From Fragosphaeria purpurea (taxonomy: Eukaryota > Ascomycota > Sordariomycetes > Ophiostomatales > Ophiostomataceae), in the NCBI GenBank assembly GCA_002778095.1, contig PCDL01000001.1, positions 3,472,001 through 3,536,000 on the forward strand: a DNA stretch of 64,000 nt, given 5' to 3'. The notes beneath the pieces were generated by a model. That model had not been told where the DNA came from and ran no database searches. It saw only the letters and a program-made list of their open reading frames with translations. Every line of letters begins with the position of its first letter. Position 1 is the first letter of the stretch. Below, one piece after another: positions 9,718-20,433 of this stretch. Made by a program: the position numbers and the translations under genes.

Positions 9718-12315
9718 ATGATAAAGTACACTCGGCTACGTCCGCACAAGTGGGTGTGCGCACAATGTCTCGGCCAGGTCCAGCGACGACGCTCTTTTTT
9801 CTCGGGCCGACGGGCATTGTCAACCACGGCAACGGCGCCGGCCACGTCAACGACGACGGCGACCGGGACCGAGTCGACCGCAGGTCTGGTACGGGATAGC
9901 ATCCCGCCGTTTGGTACTACTTCTGGTGATGCTGCTGTTTCCGCTGCGGCTGCCCCCGCTGCGTCCTCGCTCCGCCACGTTCCCTTCCCGGTTGACCACC
10001 GGGCCAACACGGGCCAGGAACGGGACGACGATGCGACACTACGGGCCATCTTTGACTCGCCGTCGGTTTGGAAGGCCTTTTCGCAGCTAGCGGCCGGTTC
10101 CCGGCGCGTCGGCCTGTTTCGCAACGCCTACCTGACCGAGCCGGCCGGGTTCCTGGCCTTTGCCCACGCGAGCCTCGGCAAAGCGCAGCGCATCGTCGCC
10201 CGCGTGGCCGGCGCCGCGACCGACGACGAGTACCGCGCTGTCGTGCGCGACCTCGACCGGCTCAGCGACCTGCTCTGCCGCGTCATCGACCTCTGCGACT
10301 TTGTGCGCGCCACCACGCCCGACGCCCGCATCCAGCAGGCCGCCGCCGAGGCCTGGGCCATGACCTACCAGTACATGAACCAGCTCAACACCACCACCGT
10401 CCTCAACGACCAGCTCGGCGCCGCCATGGCCAACCCGGCCGTTGCCGGCGGCTGGTCCGAGGAGGAGCGCACCGTCGCCGCCATGCTCAAGCTCGATTTC
10501 ACCAAGTCTGCCGTCGACCTGCCGCAGGCCGCGCGCGACCGCTTCGTCGACCTGTCGCAGCGCATCAGCGAGGTCGGCACCCGCTTCATCGACACCATGG
10601 CCCCGGCCCAACCGTACGTCGACCTGCCGAGCGCCGACTGCCGCGGCCTCGACCCGCTCGTCGCCCGCCGGTTCGCGCGCGGCGATCGTCTGCGCCTGCC
10701 CGCCGTGAGTGCCGAGTCCGCGCTGGCCCTGCGCACCATCCCTAACCCGGACGCCCGCAAGGCCATTTTCTACGCCTCGCGCACGGCGTCCGGCTCGTCT
10801 GTGCGCCTGCTCGAGAAGATGCTCGGCCTGCGGGCCGAGCTGGCTCAGCTGGCCGGCTTCGAGAGCTACGCCCATATGGCCCTGCGCGACCGCATGATGG
10901 CCAAGTCACCCGAGTCGGTGCGCCGCTTCCTGCTGGCGCTGTCGCGCAACAACGCGCCACTTGTGCAGCGCGAAGTCGCGGACTTGCTCGCGGCCAAGCG
11001 GCAGCACACGCTGGATGCGAATGCGGATGCCGGCTCCCTCGTCTTGCAACCCTGGGACCGCGAGTTCTACATGAACGCAGTGCGCCGGCGCGAAGCGTCC
11101 GCAAGCAAGGCGCGCAGCATCCCGCTGGCAAACTACTTTTCCTTGGGCACGGTCTTGCAGGGCCTCTCACGGCTGTTTCAGCGGTTGTACGGTCTGCGCC
11201 TCGTGCCCCGGGAGACCTTGCCCGGCGAGACGTGGCACCCCGAGGTGCGGCGGCTGGACGTGGTGTCCGACACGGAGGGCCACGTGGCTGTGCTATACTG
11301 CGATCTGTTCTACCGCGACGACAAGTCGCCCAACCCGGCCCACTTCACGGTGCGGTGCTCGCGCGAGATTGCGCCCGCGGAGATTGACGAGGCCGCCTCG
11401 GACGCGGCCGGCAACCATCCCTACCCTGTTGACGGAGCGTCTGCGGCGCCGCGGTTTGCGTCGGCCGAGGAGGCCGCTAACGACGGCATGGCCACGTCGC
11501 GGACGGTCGAGCACATGGCTGCCAACAACAGCAAGGTCGTTGTCAAGCAGCTGCCGACCATTGCGCTGGTGTGCGACTTTTCCCGCAGCGCACCCGATCG
11601 CCCCGCGCTGCTGACCTACGGCGACGTCGAAACGCTCTTTCATGAAATGGGCCATGCCGTGCACTCGGTGCTGGCGCGCACGGCGCTGCAGACCGTGGCG
11701 GGCACGCGCTGCGCCACCGACCTCGCCGAGCTGCCCTCGACGCTGATGGAGCAGTTTGTGGCCGACCCGTCCGTGCTGGCCCTGTTTGCGCGCCACTACG
11801 AGACCGACGAGCCCGTCGACTACGACCTGGTGGCCGCGAACCTGCGGCGAGCGCGCCGCTTTGCGGGGCTCGACGACGAGGGCCAGATCGTGCTGGCCCT
11901 GCTCGACCAGGCGTACCACGGCGCGGCGGCGGGCCAGCCCAGGTTCGACTCGACGGCCGTGTTCCACGCGCTGCAGAAGCAGCAGCAGGTCGCCGTGGAC
12001 CCGCCGGGCACCTGCTGGCAGGGGTTCTTCGGCCACCTGTTTGGCTACGGCAGCACCTACTACAGCTATCTGTTTGACCGCGCCCTGGCCGAGCGCGTGT
12101 GGCGCGTGGTGTTTGGTGCAGGCCGGGACGGCGGCGCCCTGCGGCGCGAGAACGGCGAGCACCTGCGCGACAGCCTGCTGCGCTGGGGCGGCAGCCGGGA
12201 TCCGTGGCGGTGCGTGTCGGACGCGCTGCGGGACGAGCGCGTCGCGCAGGGCGACGAGGAGGCCATGGCCCTAGTGGGCAGCTGGGGGACGAGCCACAAG
12301 TTCAAGGAAATGTAA
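9718..12315 (+). CDS. OCT1: Mitochondrial intermediate peptidase
   Basis: An intronless 865-residue M3-family zinc metallopeptidase. It removes the octapeptide left after the first cleavage of certain imported precursor proteins in the mitochondrial matrix. The zinc site HEMGH is at residues 642-646, with the downstream Glu671 in the AELPSTLMEQF block. Upstream blocks DLFYRDDKSPNPAHFT and the C-terminal GYGSTYYSYLFDRALA are typical of the family. The start at 9718 gives a basic, Ser/Arg-rich mitochondrial presequence (MIKYTRLRPHKW, later RRRSFFSGRRALST); an upstream frame extension to 9580 would place hydrophobic residues first and is less likely. A Thr/Ala-rich linker follows the presequence. 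It lies tail to tail with REV1, only 130 bp apart. Confidence 0.95.
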   Translation: MIKYTRLRPHKWVCAQCLGQVQRRRSFFSGRRALSTTATAPATSTTTATGTESTAGLVRDSIPPFGTTSGDAAVSAAAAPAASSLRHVPFPVDHRANTGQERDDDATLRAIFDSPSVWKAFSQLAAGSRRVGLFRNAYLTEPAGFLAFAHASLGKAQRIVARVAGAATDDEYRAVVRDLDRLSDLLCRVIDLCDFVRATTPDARIQQAAAEAWAMTYQYMNQLNTTTVLNDQLGAAMANPAVAGGWSEEERTVAAMLKLDFTKSAVDLPQAARDRFVDLSQRISEVGTRFIDTMAPAQPYVDLPSADCRGLDPLVARRFARGDRLRLPAVSAESALALRTIPNPDARKAIFYASRTASGSSVRLLEKMLGLRAELAQLAGFESYAHMALRDRMMAKSPESVRRFLLALSRNNAPLVQREVADLLAAKRQHTLDANADAGSLVLQPWDREFYMNAVRRREASASKARSIPLANYFSLGTVLQGLSRLFQRLYGLRLVPRETLPGETWHPEVRRLDVVSDTEGHVAVLYCDLFYRDDKSPNPAHFTVRCSREIAPAEIDEAASDAAGNHPYPVDGASAAPRFASAEEAANDGMATSRTVEHMAANNSKVVVKQLPTIALVCDFSRSAPDRPALLTYGDVETLFHEMGHAVHSVLARTALQTVAGTRCATDLAELPSTLMEQFVADPSVLALFARHYETDEPVDYDLVAANLRRARRFAGLDDEGQIVLALLDQAYHGAAAGQPRFDSTAVFHALQKQQQVAVDPPGTCWQGFFGHLFGYGSTYYSYLFDRALAERVWRVVFGAGRDGGALRRENGEHLRDSLLRWGGSRDPWRCVSDALRDERVAQGDEEAMALVGSWGTSHKFKEM

Positions 12316-12445
12316 GATCCATCGCTGTTGTTAGAACCATGCATAGAGTACCACTTTCACATCCTGTTGCGTTGCTCCTATCCTACCATGGCGTGTCGTA
12401 AATCTTTTCATCGTGTCTCATGCTTGGCGTTATAAAACAGATTCG

Positions 12446-15400
12446 TTATACAAACTGCAACGGGCCCAACCCCCTGGACCGCATCGCTTCCTGCACCGCT
12501 ACCTTGATGCGCGCAACCGCTAGCGTCCAGCCGTGCTTTCCTGGTGCGTTGTTGCCCTCGGCTCCCATGCCGTCGTCTTCTTCGACGAGCCATTCCAGCC
12601 ACACAACCAGCTTGCGGGCCTTCTCCATGTCTCGTTCCTGCGTTACTACCCCGGCCAAGTACCTTTCCAGCACCGCCACGTCGGTCTCGTGCGGGCCGTC
12701 GTGTCGCGTCGTGTTGTGCCATGTCTTGAGCATGTCCTTGATCTTGTCGAACGACAGCAGCACCGCCGACGACGCATCGTCGCCGATCGCAGTCGCTGTG
12801 CGGAAGCTCATCTTGGGCGGGGGTGACGGGAAATTGAGCAGCGTTTGTCCCCGTTCCTGACCAGCCGCGGTGGTCGTCGCGTTGGCGCCCAACCGTCCTG
12901 CTCGGTTCTCTGGTATCTCTAGGTGCAGCATGGATTGTGCTTGTTGTGCCTGTTGCTGCCTCATGTGGTTTTCCAGAACCTCGGCACGTACATCCTCGGG
13001 AAGGGCAGCCAAAACCTCGGGGTCCAGCTCCTCCAGGAGAAAGTCAGTGGCGTTGCCGTTGTTCCCATTGTTGTCGTCGTCGGCCGCAATGTCTGATACC
13101 GCCGGAGCAGCTGCAGGTACGAATAAGCTGGTCTGTACCCGGTTTGCTTCGGCGTCGTGCTTGCGCTCTCGGGCGGCGGCGGCAGCGGCCAAACCTCGCG
13201 TGCCCCAGATGCCTCGTTTGACCGGCGAGCGCCCAGCTACCTTTTTCCCTAGACCCCCTCTGGTTGACGCGCTCGTACCGCTACGCATTGTCGAAGCGGC
13301 CATCCGTCGCCGCGGGGACGGAGCTGGCGAACCCGATTGCTGCCTGCCATGTTGACGGTATTCTGCAAGTATCTCGACCTGCATATCCGGTGGCAGGGCT
13401 TCAAAAACGTCAGGATCAATATCTGACGGCAAATCGTCTGCCGCGGATGCGGAATGTATCGACGCCGCTGCTGGACTGGACGCTCTTGACTCTCTATTCA
13501 CGGGAGATGGGATGTTATTGCGGCCGCTGTTGTTGTTGTTTGCACCGGTGTCGCCACTAGGCTGTGCAACGAGCCGGCGGATAATATCAGGAGGAAGCTC
13601 TGCCAAGACGCTGGGATCTGGGTTCATCGGCATGAAAAATTGTGTGCTCGGTATAATATGGGGTGACTTCGTTTTGTTGTCCTGATCGCCAGACGCAGCA
13701 GCGGCGGCAAGTGAAGAAGAAAGAGAAAAAGAAAACGCCTGGTCCCCAGAAGAAATGATTTTTCCGGGTTTCCCACCCTCCGGTTCTTTTCGTTCTGCAG
13801 CTGGAGTTGCCTTGCCGAACGTCAACTTCTTTTGGCTGCCATCAGACACAGAAAATGCTGTCTTGATCGGCTCCAACTTCTGCAACTGCACGCCCATGCC
13901 TCGAAGATCCCCTGGGCTAAAGCGGAACGACCGCAAAATGGACACGGCTTCCTTCCCGATGGTCTCCGCATCGTGTACGGCGACACCAAAGGCAACACTC
14001 TTGTTAAAAACGTCGCATTTTCCGTGGCCCAAATGCTTTTCTGGGTCGAGTGGTGCGTCCGCGGACCGCCGCAGAATCTTCATCGTCAGGCTCCTACCAC
14101 GGACCTGTTCATTGAGCAGACGCCTCTCCAGCTCCTTGCACAGGTTCATGACGAACTCCTCGGCCTCCTCCTGGCTAATGAAACGGATGCCCCAATTGAC
14201 CTCCGCCGATACAGACTTGCGCACTGGCTGGTCGCCCACCTCGGTACGATCGATGCCCCGGGCGTACTCCCACAACCTCTCGCCCGTTTTGGGCCCCAAA
14301 ACGGCAACGAGCCGCTCCTTGGACACGTTGCGGAGGTCCTGAACGAGCCTCACGCCAATTTCCTCGAGTTTCCCGCCAATGCTATACGCAACGCCCGGTA
14401 GTTTCTCGACCTCCAGCTCGCCCAGCAGACTCAGAACCTCCTCTGGGCGTATCTGGTATTGCCCGGCTGGTTTGGCACGACGCAACGCCACTTTGGCCAG
14501 CAAAATGTTGCCACCGATGCCAACAGACACATTGCAGCCCGTCTTGTCCTTGATTTGTTGTCGGAGCTTGGTGCCGATCTCGTTCGCCTTTTCTTGCTCG
14601 CGCCAGATGCTGCCCTCGCTGACGCCCACGCCCCACGACGCAGTTTCCGACAGCACGATGCTCGTTATGTCAACAAGAGCCTCATCCACGCTGACGCTCT
14701 GCACCACACCGCCAACATCAAGGATGGCTTCGTAAAACAACTCGCTGGCCTCCTCGTAGGCTGGAAAATCGTAGGGTAGAACCTTGAGATCGGGGCACAG
14801 CTCCATAGCGCGCTTCATCCACATGCCATTTTTCACGCCGAATTTGCGTGCCGGGTAATTGCAGGACGCAATCTCGGAGCCGCTGCCCGTGGAATGGGCG
14901 ACGACGGCCGGCTTGTCGACGTAATCGGGAGCGCTTTTCAATGAAACAGCACAGAAAAAGCTGTCAAAATCGACGTGCATAATGTACCGCCGCGCACCCG
15001 GTTTTCTTTTCACCTGTCCCTTTTGTTGGACAACCTGGGAGGCTTTTTCAGCCGCACGCCGCTGCATCTTCGACTTCAACTCCGCTTTCCAGGTAGATAA
15101 GTGATGAAGACGGCTTTCCGAGTAGAACTGCTTGAGAAAATCGGGATTCGCCGTCGACGCCTTTCTTATTTTTGGGTCGGCCAGCAACAAAGCATTGTGT
15201 TCTTCGGGTGTCATTATTGCCTTTTTACCAAGCGGGCTTTGAGGCGCCTTTCCGGGCGATAAAATCGTGGTAAACTCTTTGTGCTCTTCCTTGCTTTCGC
15301 ATGGTCCTTGGATAAGAGTCGAATCATCGTCATCGTCTTGCTTGACATAAGTATCCTCGACATCCTCGATATTGTCTTCGGCCACGGACTCCATGCCCGG

Positions 15401-16327
15401 AACGTCAACTATCTCGTCAACACTCCGCACATCACTTTTGCCGTTGCCTGTCTCGTCATTTTCCCTACTGTGTTCGCCTAATTTTCCACATCCCTCATTG
15501 TCGGCGTCCGGGCCACTCCGTTCGTCTTCTCGTGGAGAAAAGAACGAGTTGTCATCCATATTAATGTCGTGATCATTTGAATCTTCTGCAGGATCAAAAC
15601 TGCCTTCGTCCGCCGCCAACGTCTCTAGCTGCGGAAAAAGACTCGATGCTTGTCTTTTATTGTCTTGCGCTGCTGCGAGTTCCCGCACCTGCTCGGTGTA
15701 AAAGCTGTTTTTGCTCTGCTCCCGGTAGCCCGCCATCTGGTTGGGTATTGCCTCCCCAACCGCCATCTTTCCACCGCCGAACTGAATTTGTTTTTGCTGG
15801 GGATCGTCGTTGATCAAGCGGTAGTCTGACCAGGGCAGGATTTTGCCCGCGGCCACGGAGTCCACCACCCACGCCGGCTTGACCACCCGCAATCGTCTCC
15901 ATTCGTCGGCCTTCTTCGGCGGCAGCGTGGAAACAATAATGTGCGTCACCATCGTTTTAAAATCTAAGTACTTAATAAATTGGGCGCCGTGCAGGATCAG
16001 CAACCGACGAAGCCTATCATTTTGGATGGTTAGCAGAATCAAAGCCTTTTTGTTGCCACAGACTTTCCTTATCACTGACTCTTCTGGTGGAGGTTGCGTA
16101 TAGCTCGCAACGTGAGCAACCACATCCTTGAAAATTTGCGGCTTTCCCTGTACCGAGTTGCGCATGATAATGTCTTCATTATGCAGCTTCAGCTTCTTCC
16201 GCCGGAAGTAGTCGCCAAACTCCCCAAACCTGCTCGCTCCGTATTCTTCGCCGTCTTCGCCAGTGAACTTGCGTGCCTCGAGCTTCTTCCGCACCGCCGC
16301 CGAGTTCTTTTCCAGTTGGTTGGACAT
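12446..16327 (-). CDS. REV1: DNA repair protein REV1 (Y-family polymerase), 2 exons
   Basis: Deoxycytidyl transferase and scaffold for translesion synthesis with Pol zeta. The frame is open for 1,293 codons, but 16079-16014 is almost certainly a 66-bp stop-free intron (GTCAGT, CTAAC branch, TAG). Removing it restores the BRCT sequence PPPEELRRLLILHGAQF and gives 1,271 aa (exons 16327-16080 and 16013-12446). Order: FGDYFRRKK near the N-terminus, BRCT (ending KPAWVVDSVAAGKILPW), the Y-family catalytic core from HVDFDSFFCAVSL (~residue 430) with SVDEALVDI, and the helix-hairpin-helix and little-finger regions. Next come three ubiquitin-binding-like motifs (DPSVLAELPPDIIRRLV, DPDVFEALPPDMQVEIL, DPEVLAALPEDVRAEVL) and a C-terminal Rev7/polymerase-interaction domain. 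Nuclear. Divergent from the RED-like gene. Confidence 0.95.
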   Translation of the reverse strand: MSNQLEKNSAAVRKKLEARKFTGEDGEEYGASRFGEFGDYFRRKKLKLHNEDIIMRNSVQGKPQIFKDVVAHVASYTQPPPEESVIRKVCGNKKALILLTIQNDRLRRLLILHGAQFIKYLDFKTMVTHIIVSTLPPKKADEWRRLRVVKPAWVVDSVAAGKILPWSDYRLINDDPQQKQIQFGGGKMAVGEAIPNQMAGYREQSKNSFYTEQVRELAAAQDNKRQASSLFPQLETLAADEGSFDPAEDSNDHDINMDDNSFFSPREDERSGPDADNEGCGKLGEHSRENDETGNGKSDVRSVDEIVDVPGMESVAEDNIEDVEDTYVKQDDDDDSTLIQGPCESKEEHKEFTTILSPGKAPQSPLGKKAIMTPEEHNALLLADPKIRKASTANPDFLKQFYSESRLHHLSTWKAELKSKMQRRAAEKASQVVQQKGQVKRKPGARRYIMHVDFDSFFCAVSLKSAPDYVDKPAVVAHSTGSGSEIASCNYPARKFGVKNGMWMKRAMELCPDLKVLPYDFPAYEEASELFYEAILDVGGVVQSVSVDEALVDITSIVLSETASWGVGVSEGSIWREQEKANEIGTKLRQQIKDKTGCNVSVGIGGNILLAKVALRRAKPAGQYQIRPEEVLSLLGELEVEKLPGVAYSIGGKLEEIGVRLVQDLRNVSKERLVAVLGPKTGERLWEYARGIDRTEVGDQPVRKSVSAEVNWGIRFISQEEAEEFVMNLCKELERRLLNEQVRGRSLTMKILRRSADAPLDPEKHLGHGKCDVFNKSVAFGVAVHDAETIGKEAVSILRSFRFSPGDLRGMGVQLQKLEPIKTAFSVSDGSQKKLTFGKATPAAERKEPEGGKPGKIISSGDQAFSFSLSSSLAAAAASGDQDNKTKSPHIIPSTQFFMPMNPDPSVLAELPPDIIRRLVAQPSGDTGANNNNSGRNNIPSPVNRESRASSPAAASIHSASAADDLPSDIDPDVFEALPPDMQVEILAEYRQHGRQQSGSPAPSPRRRMAASTMRSGTSASTRGGLGKKVAGRSPVKRGIWGTRGLAAAAAARERKHDAEANRVQTSLFVPAAAPAVSDIAADDDNNGNNGNATDFLLEELDPEVLAALPEDVRAEVLENHMRQQQAQQAQSMLHLEIPENRAGRLGANATTTAAGQERGQTLLNFPSPPPKMSFRTATAIGDDASSAVLLSFDKIKDMLKTWHNTTRHDGPHETDVAVLERYLAGVVTQERDMEKARKLVVWLEWLVEEDDGMGAEGNNAPGKHGWTLAVARIKVAVQEAMRSRGLGPLQFV

Positions 16328-16769
16328 GGTCGTTATTGCAGCGAAATTGTATCGAAGAGAGAAGCACGTTGAGCGTTATTTTTTTTTATTGACGATCAAG
16401 CCGGAGACATCAGCCAAACGGTAGCGGTTCGTAGTCTAATAAAGCGAAATCCATTACGTGATAAGTGGAAAACATAAAGAGCCACTCCCAAATATGAGTA
16501 CCTTGTTTGCAGGTCGCAGAAAACTTGAAAGCCATGATGACGCCGCAGAAGCCGAGCCGCGTGGGAAAAAGGTAAGGCGCGTAAAGTGGCAATATGTAGG
16601 CACGCCACTGAGGATACTTAAAAACTACACGAAAGCACGTGACTGTCCCGCTAATTGGTGCCGGGTCCAGGGAAAAGCTTCAAGTAACGGCTTGCGGTTT
16701 CGCACCTTTCGTTGAAAGCTTTGCAGCAAAACAGCGGAAACAGTTTTGCTTTGCGCCGTCAACAGAAAT
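16328..16769. promoter_or_regulatory. Divergent promoter region REV1 / RED-like gene
   Basis: A 442-bp AT-richer spacer holding both 5' regions, with a T-rich run near 16379-16388. No separate gene is supported; the short ORFs here carry no recognisable motif. Confidence 0.45.
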
Positions 16770-18577
16770 ATGAACAACGACCAGTTTCGAAAGCTGGCGC
16801 TTGGCGCCGGCTCATCGGCTGGCTCAAACAACGCACCAAGCGCCGCCTCAGCGTCCCCGAATGCTCCAAGCGTTTTGGGATCAAGGCAAAAGGCCAGCAT
16901 ACCGATGACGCCGTAAGTGGTGTATGCCTCATTATCACCTTCCAAATTCTCTTGTGGACTCTTGTCGCTGAAATGTTTGGTTGTAACAGCCGATCCGGCA
17001 GCAGCGTGAGCCGAGTCGCCTTTGCGAAACAGATGGCGGAACGGTTTCAAGACGCAGAAAAGCAAAGGAGACATCGATCCTCGATGCCGAAGGGGAGCCG
17101 ACTCGCGGAGGGCTATGTCGACCGCGCCAAGATACGAACGGCCCAGGAAAAGAAAGACGAGCGAGAAGCCCGTTTGGCGGCTCTGGAGGAGTTGTATAAG
17201 AAGGAAGAAATCGATCGCACCACGTACGAAAAATTGCAACTTGAGATCGCCGGCGGAGATTTGTCAAGCACGCATCTTGTGAAGGGCTTGGACTTCAAGC
17301 TGCTGGAGCGGGTGCGAAAGGGCGAAGACGTTTTTGACGAGAAGAAAGCGGCGGACAAGGAAGAGAGAGACAACCCGGACGACGACGACGACGATGAGAG
17401 TGCCGACGACCCAGCAGCAACGGCAGCAGAAGGCGCCGCCGATGTGGATGACGAGTTTGCGCAGCTTGAACAGGCCGAGGTGCATGCAGTGGAGCGCGAA
17501 AAGGCCAGGAAAAAGGGCCAGCTGGCGAGCACGGCGCTGGCACCGGGACGGAAACGGACGCGGGATCAGATTCTGGCGGAGCTGCGGGCGACGCGCGAGG
17601 CTGCGAAGAAAAAGGAAGAGTCGGCCCTGAGTTCCCGGTTCAAAAAGATTGGGGCCACACAAACCGCCGGCTCGCGCATCGAGCGAGACAGTTGCGGCCG
17701 CGAAGTGCTCGTCATTGTCGACCAGGACGGGCACGAGAAGCGTAAGGTGCGCCGAGCTGCCCCGGGTGCGGAGGGCAGCCAGAAAGACGCAAGCCAAGAG
17801 GCGTTGGTCCAGACCAAGGACGCAAAGGTGCTGGGAATGGAGGTGCCCGAGTTTTACCGAAAAAAGCAAGAAGCAGAAGCCGCTGCCGCAGCAGCCAAGG
17901 CTGTGGACATTTTCGACGACGTCAGCTCCGACTACGATCCGCTAGCCGGCGTGGACTCGAGCGACTCAGACTCCGAATCCGAGGCGGACCCAAAGAATAC
18001 CGCTGGTGCGGAGGGACGCGATGAGGCAGCGCCTCTGACCGATCAGAAAGAATTTGAGGCCAGCGACCGATCACAAGAAGAAGCGCGTCCGAAGACCACG
18101 CCACCAACTTCCACGGCGCAGGTGGCTTCGGACCAAACAGCACCACGGAGGAATTATTTCTCAGGCTCCAAGCTGCTGTCGGAGGAGTCACGGAGTGGGC
18201 CGTCTCTGAACGACCCATCTGTGCTGGCCGCTTTACGCAAAGCCAAGCAGATGCGCGAAGCGTCGCAGACCCAAGAGAAGAGCAAAGAAGCAGAGCGGGA
18301 GGCGCGGCTGAGAAAGCTGCTGCAGAGCCAGGAGCGGGACGCCGCCGATCTCGACATGGGTTTCGGCGGCAACCGGTTACAGGACGAAGAGGAAGCGGAG
18401 GAAGGCGACGACGTCAAGCTATCTACCTGGAAGGGCGGCGGCGACGACGACGACGGTGGCGATGGTCCCCGCCGTGGTGCGGCAAAGCGGAAAAGGGGTC
18501 CAAAGCGGCGCAAAGGAGATGCGAATAGCGCGGCCGATGTTATGCGCATCGTGGAGGAGAAGAGAAGGGAGGCGTGA
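16770..18577 (+). CDS. RED-like (IK/RED N-terminal domain) splicing-associated protein, 2 exons
   Basis: Predicted 576 residues. Exon 1 is 16770-16912, exon 2 is 16990-18577, with a 77-bp intron (GTAAGT...CAG). Exon 1 supplies the conserved start MNNDQFRKLALG and GSRQKASIPMTP, which splices into SGSSVSRVAFAKQMAERF. Then follow RLAEGYVDRAKIRTAQEKKD, a basic/acidic helical region, and FDFKLLERVRKGE-like sequence (visible as GLDFKLLERVRKGEDVF). This order matches the RED/IK N-terminal family, whose members partner Smu1 in the spliceosome. The rest is highly charged and probably disordered, with Asp-rich stretches (about 220 and near 540) and basic patches near the C-terminus (KRKRGPKRRKG) that look like a nuclear localisation signal. 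A longer in-frame start at 16712 reads through the intron and is rejected. Confidence 0.82.
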
Positions 18578-19052
18578 TGCGAGGATGAAAGGAGGACTGC
18601 GAAAGTTCTAGTTCCTCCCGTTATACCCAAATGGATACGATTTGACGACGACTCTGCTGCAGTTTGATTAACGACGTTCTGTTATCAAATATTGAAATTC
18701 AAAAATTTATTGGCATCTTATAGAACGAGTTTTCAACAAGGCGGCATTGGATTGATTATAAACTCGGGATTGTAGAAGTACATAGCTTGTAGTCCAGAAC
18801 AGAGACAAAGTCAAAACTAACTGAAACGTCGAAAAGTGAGCAGCGTAACAAAACAAGTCAATTATACATCGAAAGAACGCAACTTTGAGTATTACAACCG
18901 AACCCGGTGACCCAGTGAAAAATGCTGTTGCAGCGCTATCAGCAGAGCCTAAAAAAATACCAGAATAAGTCCGCATACGAAAAGAAAAATAATCCGCAAC
19001 CATCCACTCGTTGCCGTCCTGTCCTTTTTCATCTATACTGTTCATTTATTTA
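18578..19052. other. Spacer between RED-like and nucleoside hydrolase genes
   Basis: 475 bp, AT-rich, same-strand neighbours. It contains the 3' region of the first gene and the promoter of the second. A leftward 112-codon frame (19045-18707) has no recognisable motif and is not called. Confidence 0.4.
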
Positions 19053-20433
19053 ATGATGGCTACAACGCCAATCCCTCTCTGGCTGGACTGCGACCCAGGC
19101 CACGACGTAAGTATAGGCTCAACATATGTATAATAAAAAAACCGTTGAGATCAACGCTGAGAGTTACGACGCCTAGGATGTTTTTGCTATCCTTCTGGCT
19201 GCCTATCATCCGGCTATCCAGCTTCTTGGTATATCGACTGTCTACGGAAATGCGCCGCTAAAGTGAGCTTGCTCTCTACGCTCCTGGGAACCGAAAGACA
19301 ATGAGGGCTTACGCTTTGATAGAAACACGACGTGGAACGCTACGTCTATTTTAACGGCCATTTCCAAGGAAAACGATGTCCAGGTGTACCCCGGGGCGGC
19401 CCTGCCCTTGAGCCGCCCGCCTCTGAGTGCGGGCTCCGAAATACACGGCGCCTCCGGTCTTGACGGTACCGATCTCCTGCCACAGCCGCTTCGGCCGGCA
19501 AACCCGGATGGCTCGGCGGTTGCGGCCATGGCAAAGGCCTTGGGGGCGCAGCCGCCAGGCACGGCTTGGCTCGTTGCGACGGGCGCGTTGACCAACGTAG
19601 CCCAGCTGTTTGAGGCGCACCCCGAACTCGTCGACCACCTAGCCGGGGTCTCGTACATGGGCGGCGCCGTGGGGGGCGGCTTCACCACGGCCGTCATGGG
19701 CGAGGTCAACGGCCAAGCGCGCATCGGTAACACGACGCCGTTTGCCGAGTTCAATATTTTGCTGGACCCGGAAGCCGCCGCCGCCGTTTTCCACAACCCG
19801 CGATTGGCCCAAAAAACAACGCTCATTCCTCTTGACGTTACGCACCTTGTACTGGCGACGCCGGCGGTGCAGGATCTTCTTCTGCATGGGCCGGCTGGAA
19901 GCTGTGACGGCGCCGGTGCCGATGGCAGCAGCCAGCTGACGGGCAAGACCGTATTGCGGACCATGCTCGTGCAACTGCTCAACTTCTTTGCGGATACGTA
20001 CAAGTGAGTGGCTTGGGGACCAACGGACGAATATGTTTTGCACAGTGTACAGCAGAAGGCTCATATATATTTTGTACCCAGAAAAGTGTTTGGCATTTCC
20101 TCAGGCCCGCCGCTGCACGACCCCCTTGCCGTGGCGGCCGTGCTCACCGGCACCGCGTTTGAGATTCCTTTCTATGACTACCCCATCGATGGCAGCGCGG
20201 ACAAGTCATCTACCCAACAGAGAGAGCGCTACGAAGTCAGGGTGGTAACAAGCGGCACGACGGCCGAGGCTCTCCTGGGACAAGAAGAGACCGGCCGCAC
20301 CGTGGTACGGCTGCTGGCGCCCGGGACGGGGGGCGTGCGGATTCCCCGCGGGCTCGACGTCCCCTTGTTCTGGCAGGTGCTTGAAGAGTGTTGCACACGT
20401 GCGGATGAGGCCAATGCAAAGAATGGGCGTTGA
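19053..20433 (+). CDS. Inosine-uridine preferring nucleoside hydrolase-like enzyme, 4 exons
   Basis: Predicted 390 residues from exons 19053-19106, 19177-19262, 19323-20003 and 20082-20433; introns of 70, 60 and 78 bp, all GT-AG, phases closing exactly. The diagnostic calcium-binding motif DCDPGHDD lies at residues 12-19 and is split by intron 1 between Asp18 and Asp19. Further family blocks are LLGISTVYGN, YPGAALPLSRP, GSEIHGASGLDGTDLLP, ATGALTNVAQL, the membrane-free core with VSYMGGAVGGG, AEFNILLDPEAAA and GPPLHDPLAVA (with the conserved His). It should hydrolyse the N-glycosidic bond of nucleosides for purine/pyrimidine salvage in the cytosol; base preference cannot be read. A second ATG at 19056 is an equally plausible start. 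Confidence 0.92.

Noticed and set aside
10087..10875. Long antisense ORFs inside OCT1
   Set aside because: They are shadows of GC-rich codon-biased coding sequence and lack any motif.
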